Part shown: positions 10,494 to 21,087 of the stretch, in pieces
How the letters are laid out: each line of letters opens with the position of its first letter
How positions within the stretch are numbered: position 1 is the stretch's first letter
Origin: Anaeramoeba flamelloides
Lineage: Eukaryota > Metamonada > Anaeramoebidae
Assembly (NCBI GenBank): GCA_027625915.1
Contig: JANTQA010000023.1
Span: forward strand, 11,656,001 to 11,720,000
Direction: 5' to 3'
Length of the DNA stretch: 64,000 nucleotides
Translations under genes and position numbers: made by a program
Notes under the pieces: model-generated
Told to the model about the DNA's origin: nothing
Databases searched by the model: none
The model's input: only the letters and a program-made list of their open reading frames with translations

Positions 10494-13239
10494 CAACAAC
10501 AATAATAATAATAACGGGGAAGAGAATGGTGAAAACAGGAATATAAAAGTACAAAAAAAAAATGAATCTACCAAAACTTGCACAACAAATGAAAAGGGGA
10601 AAAAATACTTTACACCACTTCATTACTTATGTAAAAATCCCAATTTCAACTATTATAGAATTGAAATACTTTTAAAAAATGGGATTGATATTAATTTGGA
10701 AGATCGGAATAAAAAAATTGCATTTCATCATGTTTGTGAAAGGAGGGATCTAGACATTAGGATGGTAACATTTTTTCTAGATAGAGGCGCAAATTTGCAT
10801 CACGAAAATGCGCATGGTGCCACTCCATTTACAACACTTTTTCTGAATAACTTTCGAAATCCACCATATCAAATTCTAAAATTTCTAATCGAAAATGAAA
10901 AAAAATACACTCAAAACAACAACAATAATACGAATGTAGAAGATAACATTAGAATTATTAATTATCAAGATCAGAAAAACGGTGATACTATATTACATAA
11001 AATATCCAAGAACAATAGCAAACTACGAATCAAGATTCCAGATGAATTATTTAACTTTTTCATTGAAAATGGCTTTAATTTCGCTTTACCCAATAAACAA
11101 AATGAGCCAGTATATTTTTATATTATTAAATATTTAAATACATTTACAGAACAATCGCTTGAATATCTTTTCCAAAAAGTAATAATGGATTTCAAAATAA
11201 AAAATTGTAATAATGAAACTTTAATACATTTTTTATTTCAAAACTGTGAAAATGAAATGATCAATAATAATATATATGAATTTTATAATACAATTTATAT
11301 AGAATACAATCAACGTATTATTAATTCACAGGACTTAATAAACCAAAATAGTATTGTACATTTGATATGTAGAGGGCGTTCCAGCAAAGATATCAAATCT
11401 CTACATTATTCTGATCCCGGCGAGTATTCTTTGAAAACCCTCCGGTCCATGGATAAGAGATATGCTTTAAATTTTAATTTAACCAATAAAGATCGCTATA
11501 GTGCAGTGGGCTTATACATCAAGAGGAAATTACCAATGAATCTTGACCTATTACAGTTTCTTATCGAAAAAACGGATTTCAAAAGACAAGATAATTCCAC
11601 GGTCAATGAATTGAATCTTTATTTGCAATTATATGACAAGGTGGATATGAAGGTATTATACTCCTTCTCCAAATCTGGATTGGATTTCAATTCTACAAAT
11701 AATCAAAACCAAACAGCCTTGCATTTATATTTAGATAAAAAGCATGAAACCGAAATAAATACCAGAGTCTTGGAATTCCTTTTACAAAATTGTTCTGGTC
11801 TTAACACACAAGACAGCAATCTACAAACGCCATTCCATTATTTTAGCCAATGGAATTACAAAAACTGTGCTTATTTAAATACTGTTTCTATATTAAAAAT
11901 GTTTTCAAATTACAATGCCAATTTTCTTCTTAAAGATAAAATTAATGATTTTGGGCTGATTGATTATTTTTTCGATAACCGCTATTACAATAATTGCCCT
12001 CGCGTTATTCAGACGGTTGTTGATATATATATAAACACGTTCACAGCTGAAAAGGCATCAGAAATCTTTCTGGAGATTTTAGAAAACAGTTTAATCATCG
12101 AAAAAAGGAACATGTCACAAAAATACATCAATTATTTAATCAAATCTATCCCCATTGAAAAAATCAATGAAAAGTTGAAAGGTGCAATTTGTCATATAAT
12201 ATCAAAAAATGTATTTGATGGGGAATTGGTAAAAACGGTATGTGAGAAGGGCTTTCCAGCAACAACGATGCAATTTAAGCAGAATACACTTCTTCATGTT
12301 TGCGACGGCAGGCTAATATCCACGGATTTAATTCAATTGCTGATAGACAAAGGTATTGATGTCAATGCAAAAAACGCCCAAGGGCAAACTGCGCTATTTT
12401 TATGGTTACTTCTTCCTTATCAGACTTCATTCAAAAATCTGTATACTTTGCTCGATAATGGCGCAAATCCAAATTTAAGAACTTCCAGAAACCAATCAAT
12501 TTTCTACCCTTTATTTAGATTAAATGATTTAACAGCAGTTGCCGAATTTACGAATAATTTATTTGATAAATATAATTATCGAATTGATCCAAAAAATGCA
12601 GATGAAATTTATTTTTTTTGTAAATGCAATCGCGATTTTATGAAAAATGTTAATATAATTTTGGAATTGCTTGATTGCTTATTAAAGCATGGCTCAGATA
12701 TTAATTATAACGAAACTGATCTTAATAACACACCAATGCATGTATTGCTCTCGAAAGGAGTTCAGATTGATATACGAATCATTAATTTTTTTCTGAAAAA
12801 TGGTGCTGATATCAATCTTCCAAACTTTTTTCTATTTACCCCCATCTTTTATTATTTTAAGAACCATGAAAAGGATTTGACAATAATAAAAACTTTATTG
12901 AATTTTAGAAATGCCAATATTAATGAATATAGAGATAATATGGATAATACTGTTCTTCATGTGGAATGTAGAACAAATAAGCAACATTATACAATAATTG
13001 AATATTTGATTAATGAAAAAGACGCAGATATTAATATTTTGAACAAAAATGGCGACAATATATTAACAACCATCCTTCATAATTATGGTATAGTGGATTT
13101 TGTTGATTTACACAAAGTAGTTCAATTATTATTAAAAAAGAAAACCAAATTAAATATACAGCGCATTGATAATAAATACACAGCACTCTATTCGCTATGT
13201 GTAAAGATAAAAGAACTAATAAGTGAGATAATTTTTTAA
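8296..13239 (+). CDS. giant ankyrin-repeat protein
   Basis: A single 1647-codon frame. The ATG at 8296 (MKSASSVEEIKKKW) is chosen over open codons from 8161 because those lie in a duplicated non-coding repeat and translate to a Phe-rich string unlike the rest. Most of the protein is degenerate ankyrin repeats, recognisable as TPLHYLCKNPN-, LLKNGIDINLEDRN-, FLDRGANLHHENAHGATPF- and LIDKGIDVNAKNAQGQTALF-type units, spread from about residue 50 to the end. KEK-rich coiled runs lie at about 215-232 and 390-427, and a long Asn/Asp-rich linker at about 635-755 separates two repeat blocks. No signal peptide, membrane segment or enzyme domain is seen. Role unknown; ankyrin arrays usually bind proteins. 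The last repeat stops after TALYSLC, so the end may be truncated or continue through an unplaced intron (TGT/GTAAAG at about 13200). Confidence 0.9.
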
Positions 13240-15915
13240 TAATTGAGTCCAATATTTTGTTTACCTTTTTGTATTATGTTCTAGACTATTAAAGTGAAAT
13301 GCTCACTAAAACGCAAATCTATTGTTTTTTTTTCTTTATTACCTGTCCTTCATTTTATTGGTTTTTTTTTTTTTTTTTTTATCAATTTGAATAATGATTC
13401 AAAATAAAATCTTCACAAAATGTTTTTTTTTTAAAGATCATCATTTTTTTTAAATATTCTTTACAAGATTTTTGTTACAACATAATTTTCCCCTTTCGAA
13501 AATTTTTTTTAAATTTTTTTGAATGACACAAGTATAAATATGAAAGTCTTAAATAATTAGTTTTTTTTTTATTCATAAAAAATTGATTTTAGATACAAAT
13601 ACTCATGAAAAAAATTTTGCCTCTTTTTTGGTATTTAAGAAGGTCATAAAAACATTTTTTACTGATGATCAAAGCGTTGAGGGAATAAGTAGCTTATATA
13701 AAGTTTAAACACTTCAGTTTTTGAAACTGATTTTTTCAAATCCTTTATTTACATAAATACATTGATATTTGAATTAATAAGAGAGTGGGATATATCTTAG
13801 AAGAGTTAATTTATATACCAATTAATAAAATGTAAATCAAAAAAATTAAAAAATTAATCAAAAAAAAAGTAAAAATCATTTATTTATTGATTTTATCTGG
13901 AACATCAGGTATAATTATTTCTCCTTTACTTGGTTTTTTATTTTTGATTCTACATGGTAAGAATGTTGTTTGGAAAATATTTGATTATCAAATTACTTAC
14001 CCTTTTTAAGGTAATCACAAAAGGAATTTTCGAAGCCTATTATCGTTTCATTTATCTAATTCTTGTTTTTGGTTCAGAAAATATAGTATTTTTTAAATAA
14101 TTCTTCAGAAATAGAAGATTTTTTGGAAGTATTTTTTTATTTTTTAATTATTTATTTTCCATTAAATTGTTAAAGTATCATAATTTGAATCTTACTTGAT
14201 ATTTTTTCCAATTTCTATTTTTCTTTGGGTTGAATTGGTTGTAACTGTTTTTTTGATTTCAAGAATTCAACAACTTTATTATTATTTTTAAAATATTATT
14301 CTTTGTTTTGTTTAGGTTCATTAAAATATTTGAAAAAACGAATTTTGAAAGTAAATTTTTTAAAAATATTATTTTAAATTAATATTGAAAAGTAAAGGAG
14401 GTGAGAATTCAAGGAGAATAAATTATTTATTCCCATACAAACTAAGAAGATAAAAAATAAAATATCTTCACAACTATTCTTTGACCTAATTTTTTTTTTT
14501 TAATTCTTTGATTCCAACCAGTTTATAAGGAAGGGTGATCTTTTTGGGTTGGTTCTTCTAAAAGAAAGGATAAGTTTCAAATACACACCTACTTCGTAAT
14601 TTATTTTAGTTTATATTGTGATTAATTTCTAACATTCCCATAAACGCATTTCTATATCCAAAACCAAATTTAAAATTAAAAAAAAATTTGAAAAAAAGTA
14701 GTAAAAAATGTGAAAAAATGATTTCAATTTTGAAATTTCCAAAATAAATGTTTTCTTCTAATATCTATGCAAACCCTTTAAACACAAGTATTATACCCAT
14801 CACAACTGAGCCCCTTTGACTGAAAAATATTTTATGTTTAATATTGAAAATAAACACGGGTTTTCAAATCTAAGTAATTGTCAAAAAAATTCTCAATCTC
14901 TATTAAATTTAGCTAAAAAAAATTTAATAGAGATTAGTCCCTAAAAAGAACTTTTTTTGGTCAAAAAGTGGTTTTTTTTTTTATATTTAGAAATAATATT
15001 TTATTTGTGTTCTTTTCAAAATTTTATTAATAATTGTCTTATAATTGAAGAGTAGTATTGAATTATGGTGACAGTATTAAATTTAACAAATTAATTAATG
15101 ATAGAATATTAATTAATTGTTAAATTAAAAAGTAATTCTTCTAAGATCTAGTAAGGTACATTTCTAAATTATTCGGAAGTGGGGTTTGTTTGAAGCTGGA
15201 TCAAAAATAAAAACTCAAAAATAATGAACTCTTTTTATATTAAAATAATTAATTTTAATCGTGGAACAAAAGATCCTAGAAAGCTTAACTAACACTTACA
15301 GTATGTGTTTAGATTGTAGAATACAAATTCATTTAGAACTACCACCCTTAAGTTTTCTTTTTATTTTGTCTTCAAAAGAAAACAAAAAAGAAAAAAAAAA
15401 ATCCAAAGAAAGAGAAAAAGAAAAAAAATAGAATAAAAAAGGTGTTTAATAAAACCAGACATCAAAATTAAAAGAACTATAAAAGAAAAGAAAAAAAAAA
15501 GCAAATCAAAAGGAAACAAATAAAAAAATTATTAAAGTAAATTGTTTGTGTACTGATTGCATCTTTTTCAGGGCGACAAACATCTTTTTGTGTTTGCCTC
15601 TCCAAAGGTGCACCTAAGTCACAGAAATAAATCTACCATTAGGTTAGTTTGATTTAAAGATATAGAAACAAAAAATCAAAAAAACGAATGGATAAAAAAT
15701 GATTTTGAAAAACAGTTTTAATTCGTCATCAAATGATTTCAATTTTATTATTGAGTTTGTGAGTTGGGTATGCTTTTTGTTGGAGAAACAGTCAAGTCTC
15801 GGTTCAAAAATAGTTGTGATTGGTTGCTTTTTGTTTCTCAAAAAATCAGTATTTATTTGAAGGTTTTTCGGAACAGTTTCTTTATTTTCTACTAAAAGAG
15901 GAGCAACACAAAAAG
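13240..15915. other. gene-free stretch after the ankyrin gene
   Basis: A/T homopolymers and no supportable gene. A ~130-bp segment at about 14705-14835 (GATTTCAATTTTGAAA..., CTTCTAATATCTA...) recurs in the same orientation at 56985-57110. A short GC-richer patch at 15570-15620 contains a small inverted repeat (GGCGACAAACA/TGTTTGCC) of unknown meaning. Confidence 0.6.
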
Positions 15916-16215
15916 ATGAAATTTGACGTTGTTCAATTATCTGAAATTTTTAAGAAGATAGTTCCTAATTACCTTCAAAGAACAAAGGTTACACTTTTGG
16001 TGATTAATGTTAATTTTTCCTTCTGTATATTAAATTGTGTTTACAAGAAAAGAAGTACAATGTATTTCCAAACAAATGTGTTGGTCTATTTCTTAAAACG
16101 AGATTTAGAGCCTCTCTTGAAACAAAGTACAAATAAATATTTCAGAGTTATTGTTATTTTTAGTCTCTTCTGTGAAAAAAGCAATCAAAAAGAACAAATG
16201 ATTATATGTATTTAG
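15916..16215 (+). CDS. small ORF, doubtful; possible exon(s)
   Basis: The frame is open from about 15820 to 16215; the first ATG with coding-like sequence is 15916, giving 99 codons starting MKFDVVQLSEIFKKIVP. The middle contains a hydrophobic stretch that could instead be an in-frame intron (GTTACA at about 15989 to TACAAG at about 16048). Removing it would join IVPNYLQRTK to KRSTMYFQTN. The later part (VLVYFLKRDLEPLL, KYFRVIVIFSLF) has an alternating helix-strand look faintly reminiscent of Tctex-type dynein light chains, but the hallmark end of that family is not visible. It may be a chance frame or a gene relic. Confidence 0.25.
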   Translation: MKFDVVQLSEIFKKIVPNYLQRTKVTLLVINVNFSFCILNCVYKKRSTMYFQTNVLVYFLKRDLEPLLKQSTNKYFRVIVIFSLFCEKSNQKEQMIICI

Positions 16216-16870
16216 TTTGTGTATTTGAAGGGGATAACACTCAAAAATTGATCAAAAAAGATCTTGATTTAATTACGTAATAAAGTTTGGTTTGTGTTGT
16301 CAAGTAAAATTCTTTATAAACTAATTTTAAGGCTTACAACAGTTGTAATTTGTAAAAAGATTATCTTGTGTTGGATGTGTCGACTTGTTATTTTGATTAT
16401 TAAAAGATCGATACAAGACTTAGTGGAGTTTGAATAGTGGTTCAAAAAGGCATTTTTTTTACAATTTAATTTATATTTTCCTGAAATAAGAATTTAAGAG
16501 CGTAAGGCTAATTGGCATGAAAGGAAAGTAATTCAAAAATTAATATTGATTTTTGAGTTGTTGATTGGAATGTTTATACCCCTTTGAATCGATTAACTGA
16601 AAAAAAAAATTGAAAAGCAGCAAATCAAACCTAATTAAAAATTTCTATTGACGGCCCACAAATCACTTTTTTTACAAAAAAAATCTCAATCAATTGGCCT
16701 TAGACTCGTAAATTCTAATTTCGGAAGAAAAAAAAATAAATTGTCAAAAATTACCTTTTTGAACCACTATTCAAACCCCTACAAAGTCTTGTATTGATCT
16801 TCTTATAATCCCAATAACAAGCTGCAACACCTAATAAAATAGAATATTTTTCCAAATTTTAGGTATTGTA

Positions 16871-17355
16871 CAGTGATCAAAATAATGTGTTCACAACAAC
16901 TATAACCCGTGTTTCAAAATATAATTTGTACTTTTTTTTCTTCTTGTTCCAATCTAACATCCAATCTACTACCCAATATTATACCTAAGTTCAAATCAAT
17001 TTTGAATGTCAAAATCTGGCAATTTTCAGTAAAATTTAAATTAAGAATAAAATTTATTCAAACTTTTTCAAAATTTCTCAATTTTTAGGAAATTTTTTTG
17101 TTTTTTTGATATCAATTTGAGGAAAAATTTTTGAAATATTTTTTTAGATAAATGTTCCTATTTGATCCTTCTTTTTTAGAATTTAACTTTTTACATAATA
17201 GAACTTTAAGAAACCAATACCATATTTTTTTTAGGGATTATTATCAGTTTCTTTTACCGGTTGATGTATAGGTCTTCTATAACAAAAAAAAAAATAAATG
17301 CTTTTTATTTTGAAACACAGATTAAATTTTTTTGCATGCTTTTTTTTGACTACAT
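16871..17355 (-). mobile_element. MITE family M1, copy 2 (inverted)
   Basis: A 485-bp reverse-complement copy of the element at 279-757, with TA at both borders (16869-16870, 17356-17357). The right terminus of the family is at the left here: CAGTGATCAAAATAATGTGT. Interior blocks such as GATTATTATCAGTTTCTTT and CCGGTTGATGTATAGGT match copy 1 in reverse complement. Confidence 0.85.
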
Positions 17356-17579
17356 TAAATCTTCAAAAATAAATTATCTTAAAAATTCAAAAATTTTCTG
17401 AAATAAATTTCTTTCAGATTAGTTCACCATTTCTTATAAGCTCTTATCAGGAAATCAACCCAAAATGAAATTGGAGAATTTTTAACTCTCCAAATTGTAT
17501 TTTATGTAAGGATTGAGATATAAAATGAACCAAAAAATCGACTGTTCAAGTATAAATAATTCAAGGAAATTTAAAATTA

Positions 17580-17902
17580 CAGTTTTCAAAATAATGTATG
17601 CAGAAAATATATATACTCTTTTTCAAAATAAAAATTTGTGTTTATTTTTTTTTGTTATGGAAGACCAGTATATTAACCAATCAAAGAAACAAAAAATAAA
17701 CCATTAATAAATATATTATATCATTCTTAAAGTTCTATTAATTTAACAAGGAAAATACTAAAAATTCAAAAAACTATTTATTTATTGTTTATTGATTGTT
17801 TCTTAGATCCTTAAATGTTTAATTCTTTTATAAAAAGATACCTCATTTTTATTTGAAAACTGAATAAAATTTTTTGCAGGTGTTATTTTCATCAGAGTGG
17901 GT
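17580..17902 (+). mobile_element. MITE family M1, copy 3 (decayed, shortened)
   Basis: It begins after TA with CAGTTTTCAAAATAATGTAT and retains ATTAACCAATCAAAGAAAC and TTCTTAAAGTTCTATTA blocks of copy 1. It ends in a TGCAGGTGTTATTTTCATCA-like terminus. It lies about 225 bp from copy 2, in opposite orientation. Confidence 0.6.
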
Positions 17903-18309
17903 ATATTTATTCACCCATTTGAAATTTTTATATGATTTTAAATTTGTTGAAAAGAACCCAATACATAAAAATTTTGATTTTTGTACTATTTCAATGCAAA
18001 TTTAGAATTTGAGTAATACAAAAAGTTTTTATTTATCAAAATAAAATATTTTTAGAAACAACCCCAATTATAAATATATATCTATTTTTATTGAGTTAAA
18101 TTTCTTTCAATTTAACAAATATGTTTCTGATTATTTAAGTGGTACACACAAACCATGGAATTTGGATAATACAGAACAATTTGATATACCTTTTTTTTCT
18201 TTTATTTTGAAAAAAGTAAATCTCGAGAAAAAAAATTTTTTAGAGAAATTATTCTTTGAAGAAAAAATAGAATAATTTTTTTTATTATTTAACGGAGAAG
18301 TTTTTAATT

Positions 18310-18512
18310 CATCTTATTTACTGTTATTTTTTTTTTTAATTTGAGAAATAAACAGAAAATTAAATAAATTTTCTATTTATTTCTCAAATTAAAAAAAAAA
18401 CGTCTTTAGCTTTTCCAGAATTTAAAAGAATTGAGTAAAATCTATGATTTTTCTCCATTTTTTTTTTTTTGAATTCTGGTAAAGCTAGGCACTCTACCAC
18501 ACTTCCCCAATT
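18310..18512 (-). repeat. modular hairpin array H1
   Basis: Two hairpins in reverse orientation: a B module (AATTTGAGAAATAAACAGAA arm, mirrored by TTTATTTCTCAAATT) and an A module (GCTTTTCCAGAATTTAAAAG arm, mirrored by TTGAATTCTGGTAAAGC). The decamer header lies at the right end; read on the minus strand it is AAGTGTGGTAGAGTGCCTAG. Confidence 0.75.
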
Positions 18513-18634
18513 CATAAGTTATAATTTAGGAATTTTTTAAAGACTCTATAATAAATTTATTATCCACCAAAGCTAATAAATATGATGAATCTTTTTTTCG
18601 AATAATCTCAAAAATAGTAATTATTTTTTAATAT

Positions 18635-19780
18635 AAACTCAATTCCAAAAATTGGGGCACACCTTAAAAATTAATTTAATTCCAAGAAAAGTGATATTTA
18701 ACACTTAAAAAGAAACACTTGAAATTGAAAGGCAATGGAAATAATTTTAAAGTCAATTATTTATCATTTTTTAATTATTTTTTCATTTCAAAATTTGTTT
18801 TTGATAAAATGTTCAAAGAAAATGTAATAAGATGAATCATGGTTCTATATTAATTCAAAGAGTAAAAGAATTTGGAGAAGGAGGAATGAAAATGATAGTA
18901 TTTTTTTTTTTTTTTTTAATTGAAAAAAAAATTTTTTTTCAAAACTTTAAGAAAACCTCAAAACCGCTTTAAAATGAAATTTAAAAATTTTCATTATGAT
19001 CAAATTATAAAAAATTTTTTTTATCTCAAAAAAAAAAAAGATTCTGTTTTCATTGAAAAAAAAAAATTGAAAAAAAAATTATGATATGGGGTGCTATAGC
19101 ACATGGCCTTCAAACAGACCTCATTATCATAAATGGAACAGTGAACACTGAATGTTATATTCATGATATTATCAAAAAATCAAATGTTATTCAACTCGCT
19201 AATTCAGAATATGGTGAGTTTAAATGGATTTTCCAACAGGACGGGGCTTGTCCACATACCTCAAAAAAAAACTTTTACTTACTTAAAACAAAGATGCAAT
19301 GTTCTAGACCCTTGGCCCCTCAATTCTCCAGATTTAAATCCTATCGAGAATTTATGGTCAATTATGGACACTAAACTCAAAAATTGTAATCCAAAAAATG
19401 AAGAAGAATTTATCAAAATTATCACTAATGTATGGGATACTTTGAGTTGGAAAACCCTCGAAAATTTAGTAATCTCTATGTATAAAAGGATAGATTTAGT
19501 TATTGAAAGAGAAAGTGAATCTATTAATAGTTTTTATTAGTTTTACTTTTAAAAAAATGAATTTTTTGGTAAATGTGTTCCAAAAATAGGGGCACACTTT
19601 TTTTTATTTTTTAATTTTTATTTTTTTAATTCAATTTTAAATTAACTTTAAAATATATAAATAGCATTCAAATGATATTTTCATACAATTTATTATTTTA
19701 ATGTTTTAGTATTATATATTTTAAAAAAATTTTTTAATTATGTAATTTTTTATAGTGTCACAATTTTTGGAATTGAGTTT
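18635..19780 (+). mobile_element. Tc1/mariner DNA transposon, decayed
   Basis: The TIRs are AACTCAATTCCAAAAATTGG at 18635 and its inverse CAATTTTTGGAATTGAGTT ending at 19780, with TA on both sides. A third copy of the terminal motif in direct orientation lies inside (TTCCAAAAATAGGGGCACAC, about 19578). The element contains the C-terminal half of a transposase (19081-19540). Low-complexity A/T DNA replaces the N-terminal half. The TIRs resemble those of the M2 MITEs, so this lineage may have mobilised them. Confidence 0.8.
19081..19540 (+). pseudogene. Tc1/mariner transposase remnant (DD34E type)
   Basis: One frame gives MIWGAIAHGL...FQQDGACPHTS, carrying the second catalytic Asp. A second frame, starting at a shift in an A-run near 19268, gives LNSPDLNPIENLWSIMD, carrying the catalytic Glu. 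Counting across the shift, about 34 residues separate Asp and Glu, as in Tc1-type DD34E enzymes. The DNA-binding N-terminus and the first catalytic Asp are missing, so the enzyme is dead. Confidence 0.88.
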
Positions 19781-19782
19781 AT

Positions 19783-20000
19783 TAGAAATATTAAAATTTT
19801 TTAATTCAGATATCCCAATTTTACGATTATTTTCATAGGTTGGGCAATTCCAGAGAAAATGATCCAAAAAAAAATAATTTTTTTCAATTTTTGTTTTAAA
19901 ATTGTTTTGTCTTGGTAGAGTGAGGTCCACTCAGCACTAACAAAAACAATTTGTATTTTTTAAGGAAAAAAAAAAATAAATCAAATTACAATATTTACAA
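19783..20000 (-). mobile_element. LINE relic, C-terminal reverse-transcriptase tail
   Basis: On the minus strand a frame contains LDHFLWNCPTYENNRK, the HFLxxCPxY signature found after the reverse-transcriptase/zinc-knuckle region of many non-LTR elements. The frame is cut at the TIR of the mariner element. Coding-like minus-strand sequence resumes left of the other TIR (about 18530-18630, LLALVDNKFIIESL), consistent with the mariner having inserted into the LINE. Confidence 0.55.
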
Positions 20001-21087
20001 AAAATATACAAAGGTTTTCTTTGTATTTGAATTTCCAAAAAAAAAAAAAAACAATTAAATTCATAAGGCTTTTGACTGCTCTTTAAATAATTTTTATTTT
20101 AGTAACTAAAAAATAATAATATACATTGAAAATATTTTTATTTTTTTTTTTCAATTTTTAACAAAGATTATCGGGTTTTTTGAACTAAAATACTATGAAT
20201 CGAGAGTTGGTTTTAACTATATTTTAATCAATTTTAGATATTTATATTCATTAAATCAAATTTTTTAAAAAAAACATTATTCCCATAAATTTCTTTTTTT
20301 CTAGAAAACTAAATTAATATTCAAATACTTCTGATGACGGTATTTAATGATATTATTTGAATTAGAAGTCTCAAATTTAGTCATTTCAAAATTCCCTCTT
20401 TAATAGATTGAATAGTCCTATATCCAACCCGTATCAATAAAACCTTATTCTTGTATATTAATACATACAAAATTAAAATTTACTATTTAAAATAATCAAG
20501 TCAATATGAACAAAATCCGAAATAATTACAAAATTTCTTGTTTAAAATTCTATTAATAATTCATTATTTTTTTATTAAGAAAGTAAATACATTTTATCAA
20601 TTTTAAGTACCACATTATATACGAAATCAAACATTAAAACAATTTCTGTAACTGAATAAACGGAATTTATTATTATTTTTCCATTTATATCAATTTTTTA
20701 GAAATTCGAGAGCACAAAAGTAAAGTATTTTTCTTTCTTCAAAAATAAATATTTAAAAAGAAAGATGAATTCTTTTATTATTTTTTCATTTACTTTTTTT
20801 TTTCTTTAAAAACAATAATCAATTTTTATTTTTGTCAACTTTTTTTGAAAAATACTTTTTTTTTTTGTGAACCAAAAAAAATGAAAATTTTGTAAAATTA
20901 AAAAAAAAAAATGAAACATTAATTAGATATAAGAGACGTATTAATATATATATATATATGTTTATTTATTAAGCCAAAATAAAAATAAAAAATAAAAAAA
21001 AAAATAAATAAAAATAAATAAAAATAAAAAAAGTAAAACAAAACAAAAAAAAAAAAAAAAAAAAAAATGGTGAATTAAAAAACCAAT
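20001..21087. other. gene-free stretch before the Misato gene's 3' end
   Basis: A/T homopolymers, short AT microsatellite (20943-20959) and a dense (AAATA)n/A-run region at 20980-21067 immediately downstream of the Misato stop. No gene seen. Confidence 0.65.

Noticed and set aside
10363-10623. Minus-strand open frame rich in Ile/Val
   Set aside because: Antisense shadow of the Asn-codon tract in the ankyrin gene.
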